From positions 2,052-22,386 of the forward strand of contig JAEMPK010000059.1 in NCBI GenBank assembly GCA_022759345.1: a stretch of DNA of 20,335 nt. The letters run 5' to 3'. A model generated the notes under the pieces. The model was not told where the DNA came from. It ran no database searches and was given only the letters and a program-made list of their open reading frames with translations. Made by a program: the position numbers and the translations under genes. Positions 6,253-13,183 of the stretch are shown here, in pieces. This DNA comes from Pyrobaculum sp. (GTDB lineage: Archaea; Thermoproteota; Thermoprotei; Thermoproteales; Thermoproteaceae). Positions within the stretch are counted from its first letter, which is position 1; every line of letters starts with the position of its first letter.

Positions 6253-7044
6253 TTAGGTTATAAAACTTCGCGACACTGTTAAGCTACCCTCCAGCGCTTT
6301 CTCGACAAGGTGTTTCACAAGTTTTTCAAACGGCGCAAAGGCCTCTCCCAACGCGTTTCGTAACTTACTGAGCGCGCCTCGTATCTCAGCCACTATGGTA
6401 TCGACGTCGTCTCTTTCCATTTTTTCATCGCTATAATCGTCAGAGTACTGATACAAGACTCCAAGTGAACGGCCGAGTCTTTTTGTAGCATCTATTATGT
6501 CTCTCCTCCCCAATAAAAGAGTTGGCAAAACTAAAGAGGCTTCTATAAGAGGTGCCGTCTTGAACTCCGCCGCTCTTTTCTGGTCGCCATCTAGATCTAG
6601 GGCTTGTCCTACGGAAAGCCTCTGGGCCACCTCAGCTAGGTAGTCCACAATCTCTGGCCCCAGTCGTACAGCGCGTTTTATAGACTCCGCAATAAGCCAG
6701 TCGCTGGCTACTATAGGCATTCCATCTCCGTACAACGCACGGGGAGTCTTGACTCCTCTTCTTTCATCGTGCATATCCATTACGTCATCTTGAAGCAGAG
6801 ACACTATGTGTAATAACTCTACGATAGTCGCCGCCTGGAGTATTTTAGGATCTATTAGAGATCTCCTGTCTATGCTATAGGAGAAGGTTAAAAGAAGTAG
6901 CGGTCTGAGGAGTTTGCCTGGAGTCTCTATGTAGTGACGTACAGCACTACGCAGAGACTGCGGCTCTATGTCTCTGCCCACGTCATTTAAATAAGCCCTA
7001 ACCTGCTCCAAGGCGAGTAAAACCTCTCGCGGGACTATTGACAC
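6253..7044 (-). CDS. Short trans-polyprenyl diphosphate synthase (GGPP synthase-like)
   Basis: 263 residues, shorter than the usual 300-340. Visible motifs are GKLLRP (43-48), the first aspartate-rich motif DDVMD (86-90) followed by DERRG, the SVGQALDLDGD region (about 144-154), KTAPLIEAS and the second aspartate motif DDYSD (202-206). These bind Mg-diphosphate and IPP in enzymes that extend allylic diphosphates for archaeal lipids or quinone tails. After DDYSD the expected GDxxxxGKxxGxD loop is missing and replaced by an EKMERDDVDT segment, and the C-terminal helices are shortened. It could be a divergent active synthase or a regulatory paralogue. GTG start with a TAAATAAAT box about 24 nt upstream. 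Probably precedes the THEP1 gene in one transcript. Confidence 0.82.
   Translation of the reverse strand: MSIVPREVLLALEQVRAYLNDVGRDIEPQSLRSAVRHYIETPGKLLRPLLLLTFSYSIDRRSLIDPKILQAATIVELLHIVSLLQDDVMDMHDERRGVKTPRALYGDGMPIVASDWLIAESIKRAVRLGPEIVDYLAEVAQRLSVGQALDLDGDQKRAAEFKTAPLIEASLVLPTLLLGRRDIIDATKRLGRSLGVLYQYSDDYSDEKMERDDVDTIVAEIRGALSKLRNALGEAFAPFEKLVKHLVEKALEGSLTVSRSFIT
6258..6265 (-). promoter_or_regulatory. TATA box of C/D sRNA candidate 2
   Basis: TTTTATAA on the minus strand, centred at 6261.5, at the 3' end of the polyprenyl synthase gene. The distance fits an RNA 5' end at about 6237, just before the C box, and does not fit the THEP1 start (53 nt). Confidence 0.55.
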
Positions 7045-7088
7045 GTTGGTAAAAAATGACGGGATTTATTTATCTATGTTAGCGGCAC

Positions 7089-7277
7089 CTACTTCGCTTT
7101 GTAACGTCCCTCCGCAGTCTTCTCGACTTTGCCCTCTCTTATGAGTCTTGTCAATTGAGCCTTGACGATTGCCGCCTTCTCTATGCCTAACATTTTTGCA
7201 ATTTCCTCTGCAGTGAACTCTTTACCTTTATTCTGTGTTAAGAATTCGTATATTTTAGTCTTCACGCCAGACGGCAT
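7089..7277 (-). CDS. Small winged-helix DNA-binding protein
   Basis: 62 residues. The fold is suggested by an N-terminal helix (TKIYEFLTQNKG), then FTAEEIAKMLGIEKAAIVKA, a classic helix-turn-helix with 'AEEIAKMLGI', a second helix LTRLIREGKV and a beta-wing EKTAEGRYKAK. Such single-domain proteins occur widely in crenarchaea as putative transcription factors; the target is unknown. ATG start with a TATTTAAA box centred 25.5 nt upstream (7299-7306). It is divergent from the lumazine synthase gene with an 83-bp gap containing separate promoters, and lies upstream of the polyprenyl synthase on the same strand (gap 44 bp, which holds that gene's own TATA box). Confidence 0.75.
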   Translation of the reverse strand: MPSGVKTKIYEFLTQNKGKEFTAEEIAKMLGIEKAAIVKAQLTRLIREGKVEKTAEGRYKAK

Positions 7278-7298
7278 AAATAAAATTAAAGTCTTAGA

Positions 7299-7306
7299 TA
7301 TTTAAA
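7299..7306 (-). promoter_or_regulatory. TATA box of the winged-helix gene
   Basis: TTTAAATA on the minus strand, centred 25.5 nt upstream of the ATG at 7277. Confidence 0.55.
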
Positions 7307-7332
7307 GATTAAAACCGCGTAACGACGCCAAC

Positions 7333-7340
7333 TTTTAATA
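7333..7340 (+). promoter_or_regulatory. TATA-like box of the lumazine synthase gene
   Basis: TTTTAATA centred 24.5 nt before the ATG at 7361, fitting the leaderless spacing seen at most other starts in this window. Confidence 0.5.
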
Positions 7341-7360
7341 ACCATGTTATATAACGCGTC

Positions 7361-7813
7361 ATGGTAAGACTAGCGCTGGTGGTGGCCGAGTTCAATTACG
7401 ACATTACTCAGTTGATGTTGCAAAAGGCGATTGATCACGCGAAGTTCTTAGGTGCGGAGGTGGTCTACGTGGTTAAGGTGCCGGGCGTCTACGACATCCC
7501 CGCGGTGCTGAAGGACTTGGTTGCCAAGGAGGAGGTTGACGCAGTGGCGACGCTTGGAGCCGTAATACAAGGCGCTACGAAACATGATGAGGTCGTCGCA
7601 CAGCACGCCGCGAGGAAGATCATGGACATAAGCGTTGAGTCTGGCAAACCTATTACTCTCGGCATTATTGGGCCGGGCGCTAACCGCTTGCAGGCGCTGG
7701 AGAGAGTGGAGGAGTACGCAAGACGCGCAGTCGAAGCCGCCGTTAAGCTGGCTAGAAGAAAGAAGTTGTTAAAAGAGGCGAAATACGCCGGCTCTACGGT
7801 CTATGTTGAGTAG
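7361..7813 (+). CDS. ribH: 6,7-dimethyl-8-ribityllumazine synthase
   Basis: 150 residues, normal for RibH. The enzyme condenses 5-amino-6-ribitylaminouracil with 3,4-dihydroxy-2-butanone 4-phosphate, the penultimate riboflavin step. Visible family features are the N-terminal substrate loop EFNYDIT (10-16), PGVYDIP (41-47), the phosphate-binding GAVIQGATKHDEVV (66-79) with the catalytic histidine H75, and PITLGIIGPG. RibH usually assembles as a pentamer or 60-mer capsid. No other riboflavin gene is in the window. Its last 13 bp overlap the convergent ilvE gene. ATG start supported by the TATA-like box. Confidence 0.92.
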   Translation: MVRLALVVAEFNYDITQLMLQKAIDHAKFLGAEVVYVVKVPGVYDIPAVLKDLVAKEEVDAVATLGAVIQGATKHDEVVAQHAARKIMDISVESGKPITLGIIGPGANRLQALERVEEYARRAVEAAVKLARRKKLLKEAKYAGSTVYVE

Positions 7814-8718
7814 ACAGGCGTCACCCATCTCAGATACTTTTCAACCTCGCCTCTGACCACTTTTGCGTAGAGTTCTGCCAACTTCTTTGTCACTGGGCCA
7901 GGCTTTCCGTTGCCGATGGTTCTTCCGTCTATCTCAACTACAGGCGTGATCTCGGCGGCGGTACCTACAAGAAACACCTCATCAGCTATATAGATCTCCT
8001 CTCTGGCTATAGGTCTCTCCTCCACATACATGCCCTCGTCTGTAGCCAGCTTGATGACGGTGTCTCTGGTGATTCCTTCAAGTATGGAGGCATAAGTCGG
8101 CGGAGTGTAGATTTTGCCTTTTCTCACGACGAACACGTTCTCTCCAGAGCCCTCTGCTATGTATCCGTTGGCATCCATTAAAATAGCCTCGTCAAATCCC
8201 TTGTTCCTTGCCTCAACTAGGGCGAGTACCGAGTTTACGTATATGCCCCCTATTTTGGCCATGACGGGCAACATGGTGTTGCTAACTCTACGCCAACTCA
8301 CTACGGCGGCTCTTATGCCCTCAGGCGGGAGGTATTTACCAAATGGGAAGGCTATCACAGCAAGCGATACCTCCAGCATCCGCACATCTAACGTCACAGT
8401 AGGTGTAGATACGAACATTATGGGTCTGATATATACGTCTTCTCTAAAGCTGTTTGCCCTCAGCGTTTCGATTATTGCCCTCCGCACCTCGTCGGCTGTG
8501 TAAGGGACTTTGACGCCGAGTATCTTAGCAGAGCGGAACATCCGATCTACGTGGTCGTCCAGCCTAAAGATGAGCAGATCCTTTCCTGTCCAATACGCCC
8601 TTATGCCCTCGAAGATAGAAGTGCCGTAGTGCAAGGCGTGGGTCAACACATGGATCTTTGCGTCCTCCCACTTGACGACGCGGCCGTCTAGCCAGACGTA
8701 GTTAGCTGAGAATTTCAT
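7801..8718 (-). CDS. ilvE: Branched-chain amino acid aminotransferase
   Basis: 305 residues, standard for the fold-IV PLP transaminase that makes valine, leucine and isoleucine from their 2-oxoacids. Visible features include HYGTSIFEGIRAYW (30-43), the PLP lysine in MAKIGG (K155), FDEAILMDANGYIAEGSGEN and the ILEGITRDTV loop. The ATG overlaps the ilvC stop codon in an ATGA junction, indicating translational coupling. It is the last gene of ilvB-ilvN-ilvC-ilvE. Fold-IV relatives with D-amino acid or aminodeoxychorismate lyase activity are unlikely given the context. Confidence 0.95.
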   Translation of the reverse strand: MKFSANYVWLDGRVVKWEDAKIHVLTHALHYGTSIFEGIRAYWTGKDLLIFRLDDHVDRMFRSAKILGVKVPYTADEVRRAIIETLRANSFREDVYIRPIMFVSTPTVTLDVRMLEVSLAVIAFPFGKYLPPEGIRAAVVSWRRVSNTMLPVMAKIGGIYVNSVLALVEARNKGFDEAILMDANGYIAEGSGENVFVVRKGKIYTPPTYASILEGITRDTVIKLATDEGMYVEERPIAREEIYIADEVFLVGTAAEITPVVEIDGRTIGNGKPGPVTKKLAELYAKVVRGEVEKYLRWVTPVYST

Positions 8719-9701
8719 GTCCCAAACAACAACTTTCTCATCTCTATGCCTACTTGCTCAATGGGATGAGACCGGGCGAGCTCCATGAGTCTCTTTAGGT
8801 TTGGCGCCCCTTTAGAGTACTCCTCTACCCACTCCTTGGCGAACTCGCCGCTTTTGACCCTAAGCGCCGCGTTTTTCATCTTGGCCTTAACTTCCTCGTC
8901 GATGACCTTGGGGCCGACGGTGAGGCCGCCGTATTTAGCCGTGTCTGAGACGCCGTTTAACATGCCGTAGATCCCGCTCCGCCAGATCAAATCCATTATA
9001 AGCTTAGCCTCGTTAAGCACCTCGAAGTACGCGACTTCGGGCTGGTAGCCCATCTCCACAAGCACCTCAAACCCCTTCTTGATGAGTTCCATGAGGCCGC
9101 CCACCAACACGATCTGTTCACCTATTAGATCCGTCTCCGTCTCCTCGGCGAAGGTCGTCTCGATAACTCCGGCGCGCGTGGCGCCTATGCCCTTCGCAAT
9201 GGCAAGAGCCCTCTTCAAAGCGGAGCCGCTGTAGTCTTGATGCACCGCCACCAGCGCGGGGACCCCCCTACCTGCGAGGAACTCCTCTCGCACGGCTCTG
9301 CCGGGCGCCTTAGGCGCCACCATCACCACGTCTACATACCTCGGCGGCTTGATTAAGCCGTAGTGTATGTTAAAGCCGTGGGCGAAGTCCACCACGGCGC
9401 CTTCCTTTAGAAACGGCCCTATCTGCGTCTCCCACACCTTGGGCTGTTCCATGTCTGGGATAAGCACCATTACCACATCTGCACGTTTAACCGCTTCGCT
9501 TATTTCATAAACCTCAAAGCCCTCCGACGCCGCGACCTCCCACGACTTGCCGCCTCTTCTTAGGCCTACTACAACCTTTAACCCGCTGTCTCGCAGGTTC
9601 AACGCCTGGGCTCTTCCTTGTATGCCGTACCCGATTACCGCTATAGTTTTTCCTCTTAACTCCTCTAGAGATGCGTCCTTATCTGTGTAGATCCTCGGCA
9701 T
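8715..9701 (-). CDS. ilvC: Ketol-acid reductoisomerase (class I)
   Basis: 328 residues, the short class I form. It isomerises and reduces acetolactate or acetohydroxybutyrate to the dihydroxy acid. The Rossmann motif GYGIQG is at 24-29, with LRRGGKSWEVA as the cofactor-specificity loop. DFAHGFNIHYG holds the catalytic histidine, EETETDLIGEQ supplies Mg ligands, and EVLNEAKLIMDL plus MLNGVSDTAKYG complete the knotted domain. NADPH preference is suggested by the basic and serine residues of the specificity loop but not proven. A TATA-like box inside the end of ilvN lies 23.5 nt before this ATG, so ilvC and ilvE may have their own promoter as well as the operon transcript. Confidence 0.96.
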   Translation of the reverse strand: MPRIYTDKDASLEELRGKTIAVIGYGIQGRAQALNLRDSGLKVVVGLRRGGKSWEVAASEGFEVYEISEAVKRADVVMVLIPDMEQPKVWETQIGPFLKEGAVVDFAHGFNIHYGLIKPPRYVDVVMVAPKAPGRAVREEFLAGRGVPALVAVHQDYSGSALKRALAIAKGIGATRAGVIETTFAEETETDLIGEQIVLVGGLMELIKKGFEVLVEMGYQPEVAYFEVLNEAKLIMDLIWRSGIYGMLNGVSDTAKYGGLTVGPKVIDEEVKAKMKNAALRVKSGEFAKEWVEEYSKGAPNLKRLMELARSHPIEQVGIEMRKLLFGT

Positions 9702-9713
9702 GACTATATACTT

Positions 9714-9953
9714 CTAGTAGTTTATATCAATATTTCCCTCGTCGATTTTCAACACCTCTGGTAGCTTGTCCAGCTTTGAGACTAACCACTGCACCTCATC
9801 GTGGGGTCCTTCAACCTTCATGTGTACTCTATATAGGGAGTCCTCAGATGTGACAGCCATATCCACAAGTTGCACCTTAGCTCTACGCGTAACAGCAATT
9901 ACGCGCCCCAAGGCGTCTAGAGATTTTGGCGTGACTATACTAATCCTCCTCAT
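9714..9953 (-). CDS. ilvN: Acetolactate synthase regulatory (small) subunit, single ACT domain
   Basis: 79 residues, enough for one ACT domain: a beta-strand RRISIVT, helix SLDALGRVIAVTRRA, strand KVQLVDMAVTS, and a second helix DEVQWLVSKLDKLPEVLKI. The subunit binds to the large catalytic subunit and usually carries valine feedback inhibition. The C-terminal extra domain found in longer IlvH/IlvN proteins is absent; short ACT-only forms occur in archaea and in E. coli IlvN. The ATG lies 14 bp inside the end of ilvB, so the two subunits are translated from one message. Confidence 0.88.
   Translation of the reverse strand: MRRISIVTPKSLDALGRVIAVTRRAKVQLVDMAVTSEDSLYRVHMKVEGPHDEVQWLVSKLDKLPEVLKIDEGNIDINY
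9719..9728 (-). promoter_or_regulatory. Candidate internal promoter for ilvC
   Basis: On the minus strand TGATATAAAC lies at the very end of ilvN, centred about 23.5 nt upstream of the ilvC ATG. This matches the leaderless spacing elsewhere and would let ilvC-ilvE be transcribed apart from ilvB-ilvN. Confidence 0.42.
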
Positions 9954-11718
9954 AGGTCAGCTTCACCTCCATGCCCTCCGGCAGTATTGCAGACGTCAAC
10001 CAGTCGCCAGGCTTCACCCATGGCAACACTATGTCACTTTCGCTGTCTATGGTCAGATCCACTATGAGAGGCTCGTTGTTTCTTAAGGCTCTGGCCACGG
10101 CGCTTTCTAGCTGAGCGTAATTCTCAGGCTTCACCGCGTCTATGTTGTATGCCTCGGCGATCTTCAGAAAATCAGGCATTTTGCTGAACTCCGTTGCGAT
10201 AATTCTTCTTTGATACATGTAAATCTGCCATTGCTTAACTAGCTGTAGAGCTCTGTTGTCGAAGATCACTACGACGATGGGGAGGTCGTATTCTCTGACT
10301 AATGCGAGGTTGTTCATAGTCATCTGGAAGGACCCATCGCCGTCTATGCACAGCACGGGTCTATCCCTCGCGGCGAGTTTTGCGCCCAGAGCCGCAGGGA
10401 CGCCGAAGCCCATAGTGCCGAGTCCAGCGGACGTTATGTAGGACCCCGGCTCGTAGACCTCCCAGGCGATTTCTGTCCACATCTGATGCGAGCCTACGCC
10501 TGTCGTCAAGATGGTATTTCTAGGGGCTGCCCTTCTTAAGACTTTTAACGCCCTCCAGGGGTGGAAGCCAGAAGTGGAGTCTGCCACATTGCTCATGGCC
10601 TCCTCGTATTTCTTGCGAATCTCCAACAGCCAAGCGACAAACTTCTGGTTGCTTACAGCCGCCGCATCCAATAGATTTATGATTTTCCTTAAGGCTTCTT
10701 TCGCGTCGCCCACTATGCCCACTGTGGGCTTCACGTTCTTCCCGATCTCGCTTTTGTCCACGTCTATGTGGATGAGTTTAACACGGCCGCTTCTTACAGC
10801 CTCTTGCAACTCCTTGAAGCGTCCCCACGTCCTGTCGCTGAACCTAGTCCCGACGGCTAGTATTACGTCGGCGTTTGCCAACGCGGCGTCTGCCTCAGCC
10901 CTACCATGCATTCCGGCGGGTCCCATGTAGAGCGGGAAATCGTGCGGAACCGCGGCTTTGCCGGGCAACGTAGAGACTATAGGAACGTAGAGCATTTTCG
11001 AGAGCTCTAAAACTTCAGGCGTAGCTCCAGACCAAAGAACGCCGCCTCCTACGAGAATGACTGGCCGTCTAGCCTCAGCTAGATACTTCACGGCTATCCT
11101 AACCTTGTCCTCATCTACGGGTGGGGGGATGAACTTCTCCATATTCACTACTATTCGTTCTTCATGTGAAGGCGCCGGGCTTGCCTGAATATCTCTTGGC
11201 AAGTCTATGACTGTAGGTCCGGGTCTCCCCACCATGGAGATCTCATAGGCGGCCTTGAAGGCGGCAGTTGCTTCAGCTGGTTTTCGGACTTGATATACAA
11301 ATTTCGTTATTGGAGTGACTATGCCCGGTATATCAGTTTCCTGAAATCCATCTCTGCCGAAGATAGTAGTTGCCACTTGTCCCGTTATCGCCACAAGAGG
11401 AACCGAGTCCATATACGCATCGGCGAGTCCAGTTACTAGGTTAGCGGCACCGGGTCCGCTGGTGACGGCGACAACCGCCGGCCGCCTCGCCACTCTTGCG
11501 TATCCTTCAGCTGCGTGAATGGCGCCTTGTTCGTGGCGGAACAGCACCGGTTCAATGTCCTGGTTATATAATGCATCATAAAGCGTCATTATAGAGCCAC
11601 CTGGAATACCCAACACGTGTTTGATTCCGTAACTCCTAAAGACTTCTACCAGTTTGTCTACCACTCGTTTTGAATCTCCTGTGTAAGCCCCGAAACTACC
11701 CCCGACATTGAGAAGCAA
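9940..11718 (-). CDS. ilvB: Acetolactate synthase large (catalytic) subunit
   Basis: 592 residues from TTG 11718. It is a TPP-, FAD- and Mg-dependent enzyme joining two pyruvates or pyruvate and 2-oxobutyrate. The TPP-activating glutamate is in FRHEQGAIHAAEGYA (E63), the FAD-binding middle domain includes GTRFSDR (290-296), and the TPP motif begins GDGSFQM (460-466). The start is uncertain. A TATTTAAA box (11731-11738) predicts a 5' end near 11710, after the TTG. An in-frame GTG at 11664, preceded by GGAG 11 nt upstream, would restore the usual short N-terminus and leave a leader of about 46 nt. First gene of the ilvBNCE operon; dihydroxyacid dehydratase and leucine genes are not here. Confidence 0.95.
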   Translation of the reverse strand: MLLNVGGSFGAYTGDSKRVVDKLVEVFRSYGIKHVLGIPGGSIMTLYDALYNQDIEPVLFRHEQGAIHAAEGYARVARRPAVVAVTSGPGAANLVTGLADAYMDSVPLVAITGQVATTIFGRDGFQETDIPGIVTPITKFVYQVRKPAEATAAFKAAYEISMVGRPGPTVIDLPRDIQASPAPSHEERIVVNMEKFIPPPVDEDKVRIAVKYLAEARRPVILVGGGVLWSGATPEVLELSKMLYVPIVSTLPGKAAVPHDFPLYMGPAGMHGRAEADAALANADVILAVGTRFSDRTWGRFKELQEAVRSGRVKLIHIDVDKSEIGKNVKPTVGIVGDAKEALRKIINLLDAAAVSNQKFVAWLLEIRKKYEEAMSNVADSTSGFHPWRALKVLRRAAPRNTILTTGVGSHQMWTEIAWEVYEPGSYITSAGLGTMGFGVPAALGAKLAARDRPVLCIDGDGSFQMTMNNLALVREYDLPIVVVIFDNRALQLVKQWQIYMYQRRIIATEFSKMPDFLKIAEAYNIDAVKPENYAQLESAVARALRNNEPLIVDLTIDSESDIVLPWVKPGDWLTSAILPEGMEVKLTYEED

Positions 11719-11730
11719 GAAACACTGACC

Positions 11731-11738
11731 TATTTAAA
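11731..11738 (-). promoter_or_regulatory. TATA box of the ilvBNCE operon
   Basis: TTTAAATA on the minus strand. It lies only about 16 nt from the TTG at 11718, too close for a leaderless start there, which favours the downstream GTG (11664) and makes this one of few leadered messages in the window. Confidence 0.5.
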
Positions 11739-11749
11739 CATTGAACCAT

Positions 11750-12181
11750 CTATATAGAGTTTATAGTTCGTGCGGCAAGCTTCACAACTTCTCGGACGTT
11801 GGGATAAGTCTCTACGTTGTCTATCTCCGACACATCTATCCACACACCCTCTTTTAAATAGCCGCCTATTTCACGGACTAAATAAACAAGGTCGAAGTGT
11901 ATATGCACGTCGTCGGGGTACTTTACAACTTCTTCAAGTACAACTAGGGGGAGTGGTCTCTCGACGACGTTCTCGTCGCTTATCCCATGCATAGGTCCTA
12001 TGGGCTCGACGCGGAGACCAGTCTCTTCCTCAAACTCTCTAATCACAGCCTCCACAGGCGTCTCGTCTTTCTCCACGTGGCCGCCTGGATAAAGATACAC
12101 GCCCAGTTTTTTATGCCGTATCAATAAGACCTTTCCCTCCTTCAGCAGTACCCCGCTTGCCACAATGCATTTTCTAACCAT
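11750..12181 (-). CDS. Nudix hydrolase
   Basis: 143 residues. The Nudix box is complete: G34-x5-E40-x7-REFEEETGL (48-56), supplying the metal-binding glutamates that cleave nucleoside diphosphates linked to another moiety. The N-terminal strand ends with LIRHKKLGVYLYPGGH. C-terminal sequence EGVWIDVSEIDN resembles the MutT/ADP-ribose pyrophosphatase type, but substrate cannot be assigned; house-cleaning of oxidised nucleotides, ADP-ribose or mRNA-cap-like NAD removal are all possible. ATG start. It shares a TATA box with the divergent histidine-rich gene and lies 31 bp upstream of ilvB on the same strand. Confidence 0.85.
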   Translation of the reverse strand: MVRKCIVASGVLLKEGKVLLIRHKKLGVYLYPGGHVEKDETPVEAVIREFEEETGLRVEPIGPMHGISDENVVERPLPLVVLEEVVKYPDDVHIHFDLVYLVREIGGYLKEGVWIDVSEIDNVETYPNVREVVKLAARTINSI

Positions 12182-12199
12182 GACACTTTTGGAGACAAC

Positions 12200-12208
12200 T
12201 TTTTAAAT
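12200..12208. promoter_or_regulatory. Palindromic TATA-like box shared by Nudix and histidine-rich genes
   Basis: TTTTTAAAT with a self-complementary TTTAAA core centred at 12204.5. It lies 23.5 nt from the ATG at 12181 (minus) and 23.5 nt from the GTG at 12228 (plus). No second box is present in the gap. The symmetry favours GTG 12228 over the TTG at 12225 as the plus-strand start. Confidence 0.6.
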
Positions 12209-12227
12209 AGGTCTCCCGTCACGGTTG

Positions 12228-12737
12228 GTGTTCAGTAAGATAAAACTAGGCGTTGAGGAGTGGAAAAAGCTAGAGGCAGATCTAGTAAGGGTATCCTCCG
12301 GCGAGCCTCTTGAGATAGTCATCAACTTAACTCTGGTCGATACTCAAGGAGAAAGCGAAGAGGTAGAGGAGGAAGAGGAACATCACCACCACGAGCATCA
12401 CGTATCCGCTGAAAACGAGTTCACAAGAGAAGTCGCTGGGATAATTGACTACATAGCCCACACTTACAACGTTCATGTTCATCCACATCTCCACAGCCAC
12501 CATGGAAGTGTTATGTTTGCAGTAAAGGGGACCCCCCAGGAGCTTATCAAGGCGCTAAAGGACACTATTGAATACACAAAGCTCAACTGCGAGAAATGCG
12601 TTCTTCACACAGTAGATGGCGAGTTTCATCTAGGTGAAGACTTAGCTGGTATATACTTCGGCGATGCCTATAAAATAACTGTGATTTTACCGGCTGAGGA
12701 CGGACGTCGTCTTAAAGTGCACGAAGTTCACTTCTAA
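12228..12737 (+). CDS. Histidine-rich acidic protein of unknown function, probable metal binder
   Basis: 169 residues from GTG (a TTG sits one codon earlier). I do not recognise the family. The N-terminal part (about 1-40) is an amphipathic alpha/beta segment. An acidic run is followed by HHHHEHH near residues 52-58. A second cluster with alternating histidines, HVHPHLHSHH, spans about 83-92, and NCEKC near 120-124 is a CxxC pair. Some 17 of 169 residues are histidine. The ordered ends (VEEWKKLEADL and the C-terminal ILPAEDGRRLKVHEVHF) suggest a folded protein with a metal-binding insert. Zinc, nickel or copper storage, buffering or delivery is inference. The 3' end overlaps the convergent 103-residue gene by 26 bp. 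Confidence 0.7.
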   Translation: MFSKIKLGVEEWKKLEADLVRVSSGEPLEIVINLTLVDTQGESEEVEEEEEHHHHEHHVSAENEFTREVAGIIDYIAHTYNVHVHPHLHSHHGSVMFAVKGTPQELIKALKDTIEYTKLNCEKCVLHTVDGEFHLGEDLAGIYFGDAYKITVILPAEDGRRLKVHEVHF

Positions 12738-13023
12738 GTTTTTCTAGTATACACTTAATAATTTCCCTATTCCCCCCTTCTAGCTTTTCCAAATCCTCTA
12801 AAGTGACGTGGGGGAACCCCTCTATCCAGACGTATCTATGGATAAACGTGGGGTCGTCTATGGTCCACACACACTTTTTTTCATCCACGTGGTCTATGTC
12901 GCTGATGTGTATCACCACGTCGCATTCACAGAGAGTGGGACAGCCAACAATTTTTGCAAAGGTAGAGGGGCCTCTCAATAGAGGTATTCCTTTTTCATAA
13001 AGTCTCCAATAGAGATCGCACAT
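12712..13023 (-). CDS. Cysteine-containing conserved hypothetical protein, 103 residues
   Basis: ATG start, 103 residues, no recognised family. Notable are C2, a CPTLCEC cluster near residues 28-34 and two later cysteines, hinting at metal or disulfide binding. The middle is aromatic-rich with TFIHRYVWIEGFPHVTLEDL, and the C-terminus is a charged helix. A TATA-like box on this strand (13043-13050) is centred 23.5 nt before the ATG, exactly the spacing of its neighbours, so it likely has its own leaderless transcript even though it follows two genes on the same strand. Its end overlaps the histidine-rich gene by 26 bp. Confidence 0.68.
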   Translation of the reverse strand: MCDLYWRLYEKGIPLLRGPSTFAKIVGCPTLCECDVVIHISDIDHVDEKKCVWTIDDPTFIHRYVWIEGFPHVTLEDLEKLEGGNREIIKCILEKLRSELRAL

Positions 13024-13168
13024 GTCCGCTGTCGTCTTGGGGATTTATATCATCTAAGAATATGTACAAGTCTTCCAGCTTAATTCTGCGTCTCCGCAAT
13101 TTCCTCGCGTCAATTCTCACCAGCTCAGGAACAAGTGTATCGTCTAGTTTTCTGATATAGATCCTCAC
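12995..13168 (-). CDS. Small 57-residue protein, basic centre, unknown function
   Basis: A GTG frame of 57 codons lies 15 bp after the stop of the beta-CASP nuclease gene on the same strand, and ends TGA 29 bp inside the next gene. The peptide starts MRIYIRKLDDTLVPELVRID, has a basic ARKLRRRRIKLEDL core (about 21-34) and an acidic end. The arginine cluster could bind nucleic acid. No clear promoter of its own was found, so it would be co-transcribed with the nuclease. The promoter of the following gene lies inside it, which leaves some doubt that it is real. Confidence 0.5.
   Translation of the reverse strand: MRIYIRKLDDTLVPELVRIDARKLRRRRIKLEDLYIFLDDINPQDDSGHVRSLLETL
13043..13050 (-). promoter_or_regulatory. 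Internal TATA box for the 103-residue gene
   Basis: ATATAAAT on the minus strand, centred 23.5 nt before the ATG at 13023, inside the preceding 57-codon frame. Confidence 0.5.
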
Positions 13169-13183
13169 AACGAATTATGATTT

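Noticed and set aside
7584..7590. Perfect C box ATGATGA within ribH
   Set aside because: No D box at 12 nt or nearby; encodes the conserved KHDEVV active-site region.
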